Positions 16,596 through 25,890 of a stretch of DNA of 64,000 bases are shown here, piece by piece. Within the stretch, counting starts at the first letter, position 1; the number at the start of each line of letters is the position of its first letter. The translations under genes were made by a program, and so were the position numbers. Below the pieces are notes generated by a model. It was given only the letters and a program-made list of their open reading frames with translations. It was not told where the DNA came from and ran no database searches. Location: contig NZ_LMIA01000013.1 in assembly GCF_001428565.1 (NCBI RefSeq), positions 328,481-392,480 on the forward strand, written 5' to 3'. The stretch is from Nocardioides sp. Root190 (GTDB taxonomy: Bacteria; Actinomycetota; Actinomycetes; Propionibacteriales; Nocardioidaceae).

Positions 16596-17927
16596 CTACG
16601 AGGCCGCGGGTGGCTCTCCCGCGGCTGCCGCCGGCGCCGGCTCCTCCGACGCGGCGGCGCCGTCCGGCTCGGTGCCCTCCGATGCCTCGCGGGCGCTGAC
16701 CTGGTCGGCCTCGGGCGTCGGCTCCGGCTGAGGCGTCGGCTCCGGCTCAGGCGTCGGCTCCGGCTCCGGCTCCGGCTCAGGCGTCGGCTCAGGCGTCGGC
16801 TCAGGCGTCGGCTCCGGCTCCGGCTCAGGCGTCGGCTCAGGCGTCGGCTCCGGCTCCGGCTCAGGCGTCGGCTCCGGCTCCGGTGTCGGTTCGGGCTGCG
16901 GCTCCGGCGTCGGCTCCGGCGTGGGCTGCGGAGTCGGCTGCGGCGTGACGGGAGGTGTGAACCCGCCACCGGCGCCGGTCCCGACGCCGGTCGAGCTGCT
17001 CCCGGCGGCTGCGTTCTTCGCCTGCTCCAGCGCGGCACGGACGTCGTCGGCGCACGTGCACAGCTCGACGAGGTCGGTCGGCCACGGCGCGGTCGCCAGC
17101 ATCGGGACGGCGAGCGAGACGTCGACGAGCTCCTCGGCGTACCTCGCAGCGAGGGCCAGCACGGTGTCGGCGAACCCCTCCGTCAAGTGGTACGCCGTGA
17201 GTGCGGCCGCCAGCTCCCGGGGGTCGTCGAGGTCCGGGCTGCCGGAGCACAGCAGGACGCTCGCGCCCAGGGCCGCGTCGTCGACGTCCTGCGGGTCGCG
17301 CTCGCCGTTGCCGTCGGCGTCCACCGCGACGTTCGACCAGGTCGCGGGCAGGATGCCGAGCGGTCCCACAGCGGCGTCCCAGCGCGGGTCTGCGTCGAGG
17401 GCGCCGGCATCGGTGTCGTCGACGAGCCCGCGTCCCTGACGTCCGTCGAGGGCCGGGCCGACGAGGGCGGGCGTGACGAGTCCGGTGCTCGAGACCTGGT
17501 GTCCACCGTCGATTCCGCGGCCGTGGTCGGACTCGATGCGAGCGATCGCTGCGAGCACCAGCCAGTCCAGGTTGCAGTCCGCAGCGGCGTCGATGATGGT
17601 GGCCGCCCGCTGGTAGGCCAGCAGGGATGCGGCCGGCGCGTCGAGCAGGAGCCCGTCGTAGCCGGCGAGTCCGTCGACCGGCGCCTGGCGCACGGCCGCG
17701 GGCTCGATCGCTGCGGCGGGCTCCGGGTCCGGCGCCGGCGCCGGGGGCACCTCGATCGGAGTCGGCGGGGCCGCCTCGGCGCCCGTCGGCGAGGGATCCG
17801 CGGCGGGAGCCCCCTGCTCCACGATGCCGGTGGTGGCCAGGATGACGGCCAGCACTGCGACCAGGCCGACGATGCCGATGGCGCGACGTACCCACGTCGA
17901 TGCCTGGGTGGTGGTGACCCCCATCAT
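16596..17927 (-). CDS. Membrane-anchored lytic transglycosylase-like protein with Pro/Glu/Thr tail
   Basis: A protein of about 443 residues with an N-terminal membrane anchor (about residues 14-35), a Pro/Ala linker, and a globular region (about 90-290) related to lytic murein transglycosylases: the putative catalytic Glu in AAIARIESDHGR, then GPLGILPATW and a helical AYHLTEGFADTVLALAARYA segment. These enzymes cleave peptidoglycan glycan strands. The last third is a PEPTPEP/PQPTP low-complexity tail, perhaps spanning or binding the wall. An ATG at 17927 (or 17924) suits the AGGAG and GGTGAGG upstream better than the in-frame GTG at 17936. DNA-level repeats in the tail make its length likely to vary. 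Confidence 0.75.
   Translation of the reverse strand: MMGVTTTQASTWVRRAIGIVGLVAVLAVILATTGIVEQGAPAADPSPTGAEAAPPTPIEVPPAPAPDPEPAAAIEPAAVRQAPVDGLAGYDGLLLDAPAASLLAYQRAATIIDAAADCNLDWLVLAAIARIESDHGRGIDGGHQVSSTGLVTPALVGPALDGRQGRGLVDDTDAGALDADPRWDAAVGPLGILPATWSNVAVDADGNGERDPQDVDDAALGASVLLCSGSPDLDDPRELAAALTAYHLTEGFADTVLALAARYAEELVDVSLAVPMLATAPWPTDLVELCTCADDVRAALEQAKNAAAGSSSTGVGTGAGGGFTPPVTPQPTPQPTPEPTPEPQPEPTPEPEPTPEPEPEPTPEPTPEPEPEPTPEPTPEPTPEPEPEPEPTPEPEPTPQPEPTPEADQVSAREASEGTEPDGAAASEEPAPAAAAGEPPAAS
16711..16944 (-). repeat. Minisatellite encoding the (PEPTPEP)n tail
   Basis: About 230 bases of imperfect six-base units (GGCTCC, GGCTCA, GGCGTC on the plus strand) arranged in 18-base higher-order blocks, all in frame and encoding alternating Pro-Glu, Pro-Thr and Pro-Gln. 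Perfectly repeated blocks suggest recent slippage. Confidence 0.9.
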
Positions 17928-18064
17928 CCACCTCACCTCTCCTTGAGATCCGGATCACCAGTGTTCGCCGCTTTCGGCTTGGGCGCAGGCGATTGCGGCG
18001 ATCACCGTCCCCGAACCGACTGTCGGATCCGATGGACCCGATCCCGGATGAGAGGATGCGGTCC

Positions 18065-18730
18065 GTGGCCGAGCTGACCTTCCGAACCGGGACGATGGAT
18101 GCCGGGAAGTCGACCCTGGCGTTGCAGACCAACCACAACCACTCAGCGCGGGGACGTGCCGGACGGCTCTTCACCTCGCACGACCGGGCCGGGACCGCGA
18201 CGGTCTCCTCGCGGCTGGGGCTCTCGGCGCAGGCCGAGGAGGTCGAGCCGGAGTTCGACTTCTGGCGCTACACCGTCGATGCGCTGACCCAGGGCGCCCG
18301 GATCGACTACTTCATCTGCGACGAGGCCCAGTTCTACACACCCGAGCAGGTGGACCAGCTCGCGAAGGTGGTCGACGAGCTCCAGATCGACGTCTTCTGC
18401 TTCGGCATCCTCACCGACTTCCGCACCCGCCTCTTCCCGGGCGCCGCCCGCCTGGTCGAGCTCGCCGACCGCACCGAGGTGCTGCAGGTCGAGGCGCTGT
18501 GCTGGTGCGGCCGGCGGGCGACCCACAACGCCCGCACCGAGGACGGCGTGATGGTCACTGAGGGCGAGGTGATCGTCGTCGGTGACGTCGACGCCGACCA
18601 CCCGCCCACCGCCGTCGACGAGGTCGACGTCGCCTACGAGGTGCTGTGCCGCCAGCACCACCGCCGCGGACTCACCGCGGCCCGGGCTCGCGCGGTCAGC
18701 CTCTCCGCCGAACCGCTGCCGTTCAGCTGA
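18065..18730 (+). CDS. tdk: Thymidine kinase (type II)
   Basis: A 221-residue salvage kinase phosphorylating thymidine to dTMP. It has the P-loop GTMDAGKST (about residues 8-16), the DEAQFY motif with the catalytic Glu near residue 90, and a zinc-binding pair of Cys in ALCWCGRR plus Cys/His in the C-terminal LCRQHH. The GTG at 18065 is chosen because AGAGG lies nine bases upstream; an in-frame ATG nine bases earlier has no spacing for it. It is divergent from the transglycosylase-like gene across about 137 bases in which I see no clear operator. Confidence 0.93.
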   Translation: MAELTFRTGTMDAGKSTLALQTNHNHSARGRAGRLFTSHDRAGTATVSSRLGLSAQAEEVEPEFDFWRYTVDALTQGARIDYFICDEAQFYTPEQVDQLAKVVDELQIDVFCFGILTDFRTRLFPGAARLVELADRTEVLQVEALCWCGRRATHNARTEDGVMVTEGEVIVVGDVDADHPPTAVDEVDVAYEVLCRQHHRRGLTAARARAVSLSAEPLPFS

Positions 18731-18731
18731 C

Positions 18732-19871
18732 TCAGTCCACCAGGACGGGGATCAGCATCTCGTCGTGGGTGAGCGAACCGTGCATGCCGATGAGCTTGGC
18801 CTCGTAGGGGAAGCCCTCGGTGGAGAGCACCGCGAAGTCGTCGCGACAGGCGACGACGACGTCGCCGATCCGCGGCAGGACCGACGGGTCGACCGGACCG
18901 AACCAGCCCCGTCCGATCGCCTCGGCCCGGGTCAGGACGTCGGCGCGCGCGCCGAGCACCTCCTGCCAGGTGGTGATCACGTCGGGAACGGCGCCACCAC
19001 GGCAGTAGAGGTGCCGGAAGCGGGCCTCGCCGCCGACGATCGCGACGCCGGAGCGCAGCTCGTCGTGCTCCGCGACGTCGATGCGCGACTGCTCCGACAC
19101 GTCGACCATGCCGTGGTCGGCCACGACCACCAGCCGCCGGTCGACAGGCAGTGCCTCACGCAGCTGCTCGGCCTCGTGGTCGATCATCGCGAGCTGCTGC
19201 AGCCACTGGCTCGAGGCGACGCCCCAGCGGTGGCCGGTCCAGTCGAGGTCGCCGTCGTACACGTAGGTCAGCGCAGACTGGCGCGGACCCGGCGTCGAGG
19301 CCGCCACGACGGCCGCGATCCGCTCGCCGACCCGGTCGACACCGACGTAGTCGGCTCCGCGGTGCGCCGCGACCGTGAGCCCGCTGCCGTTGAACTCGCG
19401 CTTGTTGACGACCGTGACCCGCACGCCCGCCGCCTGCAGCGAGCTGAACGTCGTCTGGTGCGGCTGCCACTGGGTCGGGTCGATGTCGTGGTCCCACACC
19501 AGCGCGTTGAGCAGGTCGCTGGTGCCGGGGATCCGGGTGGTGAAGCCCACCAAGCCGTGCGCGCCCGGGGCCAGCCCGGTGCCGAGCGAGGTGAGCGAGG
19601 TCGAGGTGGTCGACGGGACACCGGCCGTGGCCGGGGCGGAGCCCGCGAGCAGCGAGGAGAGGTACGGCGCTGCGTGGGCGTAGCGCTCCAGGAGGCGGGC
19701 GCCGAGACCGTCGATGAGGAAGACGACGTACGACGCGGCATCCGGCAGCACGAGGTTCGTCGGGGCCGGTCCGAGCGGGCTGCCGAGGGCGTGGGCGGCG
19801 GCCGGGACCAGGTCGCCGAGGGAGCGTACGCCGTACGCAGGCTCGCAGAAGGCCTCGCCGCTGGTGCTCAC
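18732..19871 (-). CDS. Alkaline phosphatase superfamily phosphodiesterase (nucleotide pyrophosphatase type)
   Basis: A 379-residue member of the type I phosphodiesterase/nucleotide pyrophosphatase family. Metal and nucleophile signatures are visible: FLIDGLG with the first Asp (about residue 45), VPSTTSTSLTSLGTG with the likely Thr nucleophile, a Tyr-Asp-Gly-Asp segment, and VVADHGMVDV with Asp-His. No signal peptide is seen, so it is probably cytosolic; the substrate is unknown. The GTG at 19871 is taken because it follows the DUF5998 gene by five bases with GAGG in front; the longer open frame extends into that gene. Confidence 0.85.
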   Translation of the reverse strand: MSTSGEAFCEPAYGVRSLGDLVPAAAHALGSPLGPAPTNLVLPDAASYVVFLIDGLGARLLERYAHAAPYLSSLLAGSAPATAGVPSTTSTSLTSLGTGLAPGAHGLVGFTTRIPGTSDLLNALVWDHDIDPTQWQPHQTTFSSLQAAGVRVTVVNKREFNGSGLTVAAHRGADYVGVDRVGERIAAVVAASTPGPRQSALTYVYDGDLDWTGHRWGVASSQWLQQLAMIDHEAEQLREALPVDRRLVVVADHGMVDVSEQSRIDVAEHDELRSGVAIVGGEARFRHLYCRGGAVPDVITTWQEVLGARADVLTRAEAIGRGWFGPVDPSVLPRIGDVVVACRDDFAVLSTEGFPYEAKLIGMHGSLTHDEMLIPVLVD

Positions 19872-19876
19872 CCGCC

Positions 19877-20446
19877 TCAGCCCCGGGTCAGCGCGGAGAG
19901 CGAGGCAGCGAACGACAGCATGCCGCCGACCGCGTCCGGACCGTCGGCCGCCGCGGAGACCCGCAGCGAGAAGTCGTCGGAGGACATGGTGCCGGTGTAG
20001 CCGTGGTCGGCCTCGCACTGCGGGTCGTCGCAGGCCGCGGGCTCGAGGTCGAGGCGACTGACCGCTCCCCAGCCGATGGTGAGGACTGCCTCCGCGGGCG
20101 GGCGCGGGCCCGACGTGGGGTTGGTCGTCATCCGGGTGACCACGACCGAGGCGACAGCGCGCAGGCTGACCGCCTCGGTGGAGGTGGAGGTGTAGGGCTC
20201 GGGCAGCAGGTCGTCGCCGGTGTGCTCATCGGTGTGGGCGAGGATCAGCCGGGTCGGGGTCAGCACGATCACCGTCTGGTGGCGCCGCACCTCGTCACGC
20301 TCGAAGGTCGGCTCGTGGTGCACGTAGAAGGACACCACGCTCTCGCCGCCGACGGCGCCGTCCACGGCATCGGCCACGACCTCGGGGTAGTAGCCGGTGC
20401 GGTCGATCGCACCGTTGAGCTCGGTACGGCGGTCCCCGTCAGTCAT
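19877..20446 (-). CDS. DUF5998 family protein
   Basis: A 189-residue actinobacterial protein of unknown function assigned to DUF5998 by overall resemblance: an N-terminal helix, then alternating beta strands with VIVLTPTRLILAHTDEH near residue 60 and a Cys pair in the ACDDPQCEADHGY segment near residue 145. No signal peptide or membrane segment. A CAGGAT hexamer six bases before the ATG suggests a leaderless start. It sits directly upstream of the phosphodiesterase, five bases away, so the two are probably co-expressed. Confidence 0.75.
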   Translation of the reverse strand: MTDGDRRTELNGAIDRTGYYPEVVADAVDGAVGGESVVSFYVHHEPTFERDEVRRHQTVIVLTPTRLILAHTDEHTGDDLLPEPYTSTSTEAVSLRAVASVVVTRMTTNPTSGPRPPAEAVLTIGWGAVSRLDLEPAACDDPQCEADHGYTGTMSSDDFSLRVSAAADGPDAVGGMLSFAASLSALTRG

Positions 20447-20520
20447 GCGCGCATCCTGCCACGACGGGTCAGGCCCGGAGGCGGCAGCGTGGCGGGAGCC
20501 AGCCGGGAGCCAGCGGGGAA

Positions 20521-23244
20521 TCAGTCGGGAAGCGTGGTGACCAGGTCGGGCATCCGGCGCACCAGCGAGTCCGGTCGCGGGTCCTTGACGGCGGCGACCC
20601 GGGCCGAGGCCGTCAGCACCCGGGCACCGTCGACGCCCGCCAGCACCAGCGACAGCTCGAGCGAGCTGACCTGCGGGAGGTCGTTCTGCAGGTCGGCGAC
20701 CCGGGCGATGAGGTCCTCGATGGCTGCCACGTCGACCGCGTCGGCACCGCGGTAACCGAAGAGCAGCGGGGCACTCTTCACCTCGCGCACCATGGCGGCC
20801 ACCTCGTGGTCGCCGAGCGGCGGGATCCGGTAGGACCAGTCGGCCAGCAGCTCGATCACCGGACCGGAGATGCCGAAGGAGACGACCGGACCGAACAACG
20901 GGTCCTCGAAGGAGCGCACCGAGATCGGTACCCCGGTCGGTGCGTTGCGCTGCACGACGAACCGACCGGTCGTCGGGTCCACGAGCTTGCTCAGTGCGTC
21001 CCACGCCTCGTGCATGTCCCCGGCGTCCCCGATGTTGCGCCAGACGTGGATCTGGTCGGGACGCTCACGCACCGAGGACAGCGTCGACTTGAGCACGACG
21101 TCCCAGCCGAGCTCCTCGCCGGCCGCAACCGCGGCAGCGAGGTCGGGAACGGGGTGGGAGGGCCACAGCTCGATGCCGTAGGCCCCCAGGAGCCGGGAGA
21201 CCTGGTCACGGTCCAGCTCGACCTCCCTGTCGGCGCTCGCGACCTCGGGGTCCGCCAGGATCGAGTCGACCAGCCGGCGTGCGGAGCGGTCGTCCACGCC
21301 GTCGGGGTTGGCGGGTGCGCCGTCCGGGGCGTGCAGCCACACGGCGTACTCCACCACCCGGGCCAGGGCCCGCACTGCCGCCTCGACGGCGGGGTACGAC
21401 GGCACCGAGCCTCGACCGGCGGACGAGCCCGCGACATCGGGGACCCGCAGGAGCTCGGGCACGCCCTCGGCACCGAGGAAGGACGACACGAGCGGCTTGT
21501 CGGACTGCTCCCCCACGGCGGCCAGCACGTTGGCGACCTCTTCGCCCGACACGTCGAGCGGCGGGATGTACACGGCGATGACCGAGTCGACGTCCGGGTC
21601 GTCGATCGCCTCGTCGAGGGCGTCCTCGAAGTCCTCGGCGGTCGCGTCGGCACCCAGGGCGACCGAGCGGTTGACCACGAGCCCCACCGCGGAGGCCGCG
21701 TCGGCGGCGAGGAGGCCCAGCGCGTCGGAGTTGCCGACGATCGCGACCCGGCGTCCCCGCGGCAGCGGCTGGTGGGCGAGCAGCTGGGCGACGTCGAACA
21801 TGTCGTCGAGGGTGTCGACCTGGATCACGCCCGCCTGGCGGAACATGGCGTCGACCGCCGCCTGCGGTGCCCCGATGCGGCGTACGGCGTGGCCCATCGG
21901 CACACCCTGGGTGGTCCGGCCGGACCGGACCGCCACGATCGGCTTGCGCTGGGACACGCGGCGCGCGATGCGGGAGAACTTGCGGGGATTACCGATCGAC
22001 TCGAGGTACATCATCACGACCTCGGTGGCGTCGTCCTCCTCCCAGTACTGCAGGAGGTCGTTGCCGGACACGTCGGCACGGTTGCCGGCGCTGACGAACG
22101 TCGAGAGGCCCAGGCCCCGGTTGCGGACCTTCTCCAGGATCGCCGAGCCGAGCGCACCGGACTGGCAGAAGAAGCCGGCACGACCGCGGGTCGGCATCAC
22201 CGAGGACAGGGAGGCGTTGACCTGGACGGTCGGGTCGGTGTTGATCACGCCGAGGCAGTTGGGTCCGATCAGGCGCAGACCGTAGGAACGGCAGAGGCCG
22301 GCCAGGTGCCGCTGACGGCGACGGCCCTCCTCGCCGGTCTCCGCGAAGCCGGACGAGATCACGATCAGTCCGTGGACGCCCTTGTTGGCGCAGTCGAGCA
22401 CCACGTCGGTCACGGCGTCCGCCGGGACGGCGACGATCGCGACGTCGACGTCGTCGGGGATGTCGTTGACGTTCTTGTAGGCCGGCATCCCCGACACCGC
22501 GGGGGCGCTGGGGTTGACGACGTAGACGCGACCGGTGAAGTCGGCCATCACCAGGTTGCGGACCAGGACCTGACCGATCGTGTCCTGGCGGCGGCTGGCA
22601 CCGATGATGGCGACCGACTTCGGGTGGAAGAAGCGCTGGATCGAGGCAGCCTCGGCCGCGTGCTCGCGACCGCGCATCACGCCGATCGCGGTGTCGGTCG
22701 GGTCGATGGGGAACTCGAGCGTGATGACACCGTCGTGGTAGCCGCTCGCCACGCGATAGCCCGCGTCACGGAAGGTCTGGATCATCCGCGAGTTGTCGGG
22801 CAGCACCTCGGCGGTGAACCTCTCGACGCCACGCTCCCGCCCGGCCTGCGCGAGGTGCTCGAGCAGCAGCTGCGCGATACCCCGGCCCTGGTGGTCGTCC
22901 TCGACGAGGAAGGCGACCTCGGCCTCGTTGTCGCCCACGACGTCATACCTGCCGACGGCGATCATCTGCTGCTGGACGACCAGCACGAGGGCCACCCGGT
23001 CGGTGTGGTCGACGTGGGTGAACCGACGGACGTCGCGCTCGGAGAGGACCGGCATCGGGGAGAAGAACCGGTAGTACTTCGACTCGTCGGAGACCCGCGC
23101 GTAGAACTCGACCATGAGCTCGTCGTCCTCGGGCCGGATCGGCCGGATGTGGGCCGTGCGCCCGTCACGGAGCAGGACGTCGCCCTCCCAGTGCGCAGGC
23201 GGCGCCTCGATCTCTTCGGTCGGGGTCGCATCGCCAGCACTCAC
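20521..23244 (-). CDS. GNAT acetyltransferase fused to NDP-forming acyl-CoA synthetase domains (Pat-like)
   Basis: A 907-residue fusion. An N-terminal GNAT domain (about residues 20-180, acetyl-CoA loop QGRGIA) is followed by a CoA-binding Rossmann domain (about 205-330), a succinyl-CoA-ligase-like domain (about 340-500) and an ATP-grasp domain at the C-terminus. Related actinobacterial proteins are protein lysine acetyltransferases that control acyl-CoA synthetases. In the ligase domain the active-site region reads GHAVRRIG rather than the usual SHTGA, so synthetase activity is doubtful and that part may sense acyl-CoA or nucleotide. GTG start with TAGATT seven bases upstream, suggesting a leaderless start. 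Confidence 0.85.
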   Translation of the reverse strand: MSAGDATPTEEIEAPPAHWEGDVLLRDGRTAHIRPIRPEDDELMVEFYARVSDESKYYRFFSPMPVLSERDVRRFTHVDHTDRVALVLVVQQQMIAVGRYDVVGDNEAEVAFLVEDDHQGRGIAQLLLEHLAQAGRERGVERFTAEVLPDNSRMIQTFRDAGYRVASGYHDGVITLEFPIDPTDTAIGVMRGREHAAEAASIQRFFHPKSVAIIGASRRQDTIGQVLVRNLVMADFTGRVYVVNPSAPAVSGMPAYKNVNDIPDDVDVAIVAVPADAVTDVVLDCANKGVHGLIVISSGFAETGEEGRRRQRHLAGLCRSYGLRLIGPNCLGVINTDPTVQVNASLSSVMPTRGRAGFFCQSGALGSAILEKVRNRGLGLSTFVSAGNRADVSGNDLLQYWEEDDATEVVMMYLESIGNPRKFSRIARRVSQRKPIVAVRSGRTTQGVPMGHAVRRIGAPQAAVDAMFRQAGVIQVDTLDDMFDVAQLLAHQPLPRGRRVAIVGNSDALGLLAADAASAVGLVVNRSVALGADATAEDFEDALDEAIDDPDVDSVIAVYIPPLDVSGEEVANVLAAVGEQSDKPLVSSFLGAEGVPELLRVPDVAGSSAGRGSVPSYPAVEAAVRALARVVEYAVWLHAPDGAPANPDGVDDRSARRLVDSILADPEVASADREVELDRDQVSRLLGAYGIELWPSHPVPDLAAAVAAGEELGWDVVLKSTLSSVRERPDQIHVWRNIGDAGDMHEAWDALSKLVDPTTGRFVVQRNAPTGVPISVRSFEDPLFGPVVSFGISGPVIELLADWSYRIPPLGDHEVAAMVREVKSAPLLFGYRGADAVDVAAIEDLIARVADLQNDLPQVSSLELSLVLAGVDGARVLTASARVAAVKDPRPDSLVRRMPDLVTTLPD

Positions 23245-23336
23245 GAGGACAAATCTATCGGTCCGGACCTACCAGTGGGACGCCCCCGGCGTGCCCAGTC
23301 GCACTTGGTCAGTGCTCAGGCGGAAGAATGAGGTCC

Positions 23337-25886
23337 ATGGCACGGCGCAGCAAGCAGGATCCACTTCCGGAGGACTTCGAGGAGCACATCCTCGACACCG
23401 ACATCCGAGACGAGATGCAGTCGTCGTTCCTGGAGTACGCCTACTCCGTCATCTACTCGCGGGCACTGCCCGATGCACGTGACGGACTCAAGCCGGTCCA
23501 GCGCCGCATCCTCTACACGATGAACGACATGGGACTGCGGCCCGACCGCGGCCACGTGAAGTCGGCGCGCGTCGTCGGTGAGGTCATGGGTCGGCTGCAC
23601 CCGCACGGCGACGGCGCGATCTACGACGCCCTGGTCCGCACCGCCCAGTCGTGGTCCCTGCGCCTGCCCTTCATCGACGGGCACGGCAACTTCGGATCGC
23701 CCGACGACCCGCCCGCAGCGATGCGGTACACCGAGTGCCGCATGGCCCCCTCCGCGATCGCGATGACGGACTCGATCGACGAGGACACTGTCGACTTCAA
23801 GCCCAACTACGACAGCCGCGAGTACGAGCCCACGGTCCTGCCCTCGGCCATCCCCAGCCTGGTCGTCAACGGAACGACCGGCATCGCGGTCGGCATGGCC
23901 ACCAACATGGCCCCGCACAACCTGGTCGAGGTCGTGCAGGCGCTGCGCCACCTGATCCAGCACCCGAAGACCGACGTCGAGGGCCTGATGAGGTTCATCC
24001 CGGGCCCCGACCTGCCGACCGGCGGCAAGATCGTCGGCCTCGACGGGATCCGCGACGCCTACGAGACCGGACGCGGCGTCTTCCGGATGCGTGCCACCGC
24101 CCGGATCGAGACCATCGGGCGCCGCAAGGGCATCGTGGTGACCGAGCTGCCCTACGGCGTCGGCACCGAGAAGGTCATGGAGCGGATCAAGACGCTGGTC
24201 CAGTCCAAGAAGATCCAGGGCATCGCGGACATGAAGGACCTCACCGACCGCGAGAACGGCCTGCGCCTGGTCATCGAGGTCAAGAACGGCTTCGTGCCCG
24301 AGGCGCTCCTCGAGCAGCTCTACAAGCAGACGCCGATGGAGGACTCCTTCGGCATCAACAACGTCGCCCTGGTCGACGGCCAGCCCCGCACCCTGGGCCT
24401 CAAGGAGCTGCTCGAGGTCTTCCTCAAGCACCGCTACGAGGTCGTGCGCCGTCGTACCCAGTTCCGCCGCAACAAGAAGGCCGAACGCCTGCACCTCGTC
24501 GACGGCCTGCTGATCGCGCTGCTCGACATCGACGAGGTCATCCAGGTCATCCGGACCAGCGACAACTCCGCTGCCGCCAAGGAGCGGCTCCGCAGCGTCT
24601 TCGACCTCTCCGACGCGCAGGCCGAGTACATCCTCGAGATGCAGCTGCGACGCCTCACCCGCTTCTCCCGGATCGAGCTGGAGAAGGAGCAGGAGGAGCT
24701 GCGCACGGCGATCGAGGAGCTCGACGCGATCCTCGGCGACGAGGCCCTGCTGAAGAAGCTCGTCTCCACCGAGCTCGCCGACGTGGCCAAGACCTTCGGC
24801 ACCCCACGTCGTACAGTCCTGCTCGAATCGGCCGGCAGCACGGCCATCACCGCAGCCGCCGTGCAGCTCGAGGTCGCCGACGACCCCTGCTTCGCACTGC
24901 TCTCCTCCACCGGCCTGCTGGCGCGTACGACGGGCGCCGACGAGATCGGCACCGGCGGCGGCCGCGCCAACCACGACGTCGTCACCTCCGCGATCCGTAC
25001 GACGGCCCGTGCCGACGTCGGCGTGCTCACCTCGCGCGGGCGACTGATCCGGCTCGCCGTGCTGGACCTGCCGGCGATCCCGCCGTCCGCCAACGAGCCC
25101 AACCTCCAGGGCGGCCTGCCCATCGCCGAGGTGCTGGAGCTCGCGACCGGCGAGCGTGCGCTGGGGCTCACCTCCCTCACCGGCGAGGGCCACGGACTCG
25201 CCCTCGGCACCCGCCAGGGAGTGGTCAAGCGGGTCAACCCGGAGGTCCTCGGCAAGGACGAGTGGGAGGTCATCTCCCTCAAGGACGGCGACGAGGTCGT
25301 CGGCGCCGTCGAGCTGCAGACCGGGCTGGAGGAGCTCTGCTTCGTGACCTCCGACGCCCAGCTCCTGCACTTCGCCGCGGACTCCGTGCGCCCGCAGGGT
25401 CGCTCCGGCGGCGGCATGGCCGGCGTCCGGGTCACCGACCGTGAACGGGTGAGCTGGTTCGGCGTCCTGGACCTCAACGCTCCCGGCGGAGTGGTCCTCG
25501 TGACGGCGTCGGGCTCCTCCACCGCCCTGCCCGGCACCGAGCCGGGCTCGGTCAAGGTCACCGACTTCTGGGAGTACCCCGCCAAGGGTCGCGCCACCGG
25601 CGGCGTCCGCTGCCACCGCTTCCTCAAGGGCGAGGACACCCTCGTCTTCGCCTGGGCCGGTCCCGCGCCGGCCAGGGCGGCTGCCGCGAGCGGTGCACCG
25701 GTCGACCTGCCCGAGGCCACCGGGCGACGTGACGGATCCGGGCTGCCCGGCAGCCAGGCGCTCGCCGCTGCCGCAGGCCCGCTCGTCGCATCGCTGAGCC
25801 TCGACCCGACCGCCGCGTCCGGCTCCGACGCGACCGCCTCCGGGGCGCCTGGGTCCGGGGCGTCATCCCCCGATGTGTCAGGGTGA
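23337..25886 (+). CDS. parC: DNA topoisomerase IV subunit A (type IIA, GyrA/ParC family)
   Basis: An 849-residue type IIA topoisomerase A subunit. The winged-helix domain carries the quinolone-region segments GDVMGRLHPHG-like (here EVMGRLHPHGDGAIYD) and the catalytic Tyr in AMRYTECRM (near residue 130). A tower and coiled-coil domain follows, then a C-terminal beta-pinwheel starting around residue 510, ending in an Ala/Gly/Ser-rich tail. The ATG at 23337 (MARR...) is preferred; a second ATG nine bases upstream is possible. Its partner is the parE-like gene at 35383. Actinobacteria usually keep parC, parE and the principal sigma gene in one neighbourhood, as here, which favours topoisomerase IV over gyrase. 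Confidence 0.9.
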   Translation: MARRSKQDPLPEDFEEHILDTDIRDEMQSSFLEYAYSVIYSRALPDARDGLKPVQRRILYTMNDMGLRPDRGHVKSARVVGEVMGRLHPHGDGAIYDALVRTAQSWSLRLPFIDGHGNFGSPDDPPAAMRYTECRMAPSAIAMTDSIDEDTVDFKPNYDSREYEPTVLPSAIPSLVVNGTTGIAVGMATNMAPHNLVEVVQALRHLIQHPKTDVEGLMRFIPGPDLPTGGKIVGLDGIRDAYETGRGVFRMRATARIETIGRRKGIVVTELPYGVGTEKVMERIKTLVQSKKIQGIADMKDLTDRENGLRLVIEVKNGFVPEALLEQLYKQTPMEDSFGINNVALVDGQPRTLGLKELLEVFLKHRYEVVRRRTQFRRNKKAERLHLVDGLLIALLDIDEVIQVIRTSDNSAAAKERLRSVFDLSDAQAEYILEMQLRRLTRFSRIELEKEQEELRTAIEELDAILGDEALLKKLVSTELADVAKTFGTPRRTVLLESAGSTAITAAAVQLEVADDPCFALLSSTGLLARTTGADEIGTGGGRANHDVVTSAIRTTARADVGVLTSRGRLIRLAVLDLPAIPPSANEPNLQGGLPIAEVLELATGERALGLTSLTGEGHGLALGTRQGVVKRVNPEVLGKDEWEVISLKDGDEVVGAVELQTGLEELCFVTSDAQLLHFAADSVRPQGRSGGGMAGVRVTDRERVSWFGVLDLNAPGGVVLVTASGSSTALPGTEPGSVKVTDFWEYPAKGRATGGVRCHRFLKGEDTLVFAWAGPAPARAAAASGAPVDLPEATGRRDGSGLPGSQALAAAAGPLVASLSLDPTAASGSDATASGAPGSGASSPDVSG

Positions 25887-25890
25887 TTGC

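Noticed and set aside
16711..16944. CRISPR-like array
   Set aside because: The repeats are in frame, have no spacers and encode a Pro-rich tail; they are a coding minisatellite.
23316..25616. 766-codon open frame antisense to parC
   Set aside because: Low-complexity Gly/Val/Asp-rich shadow of a highly conserved gene; no motif and no ribosome site.
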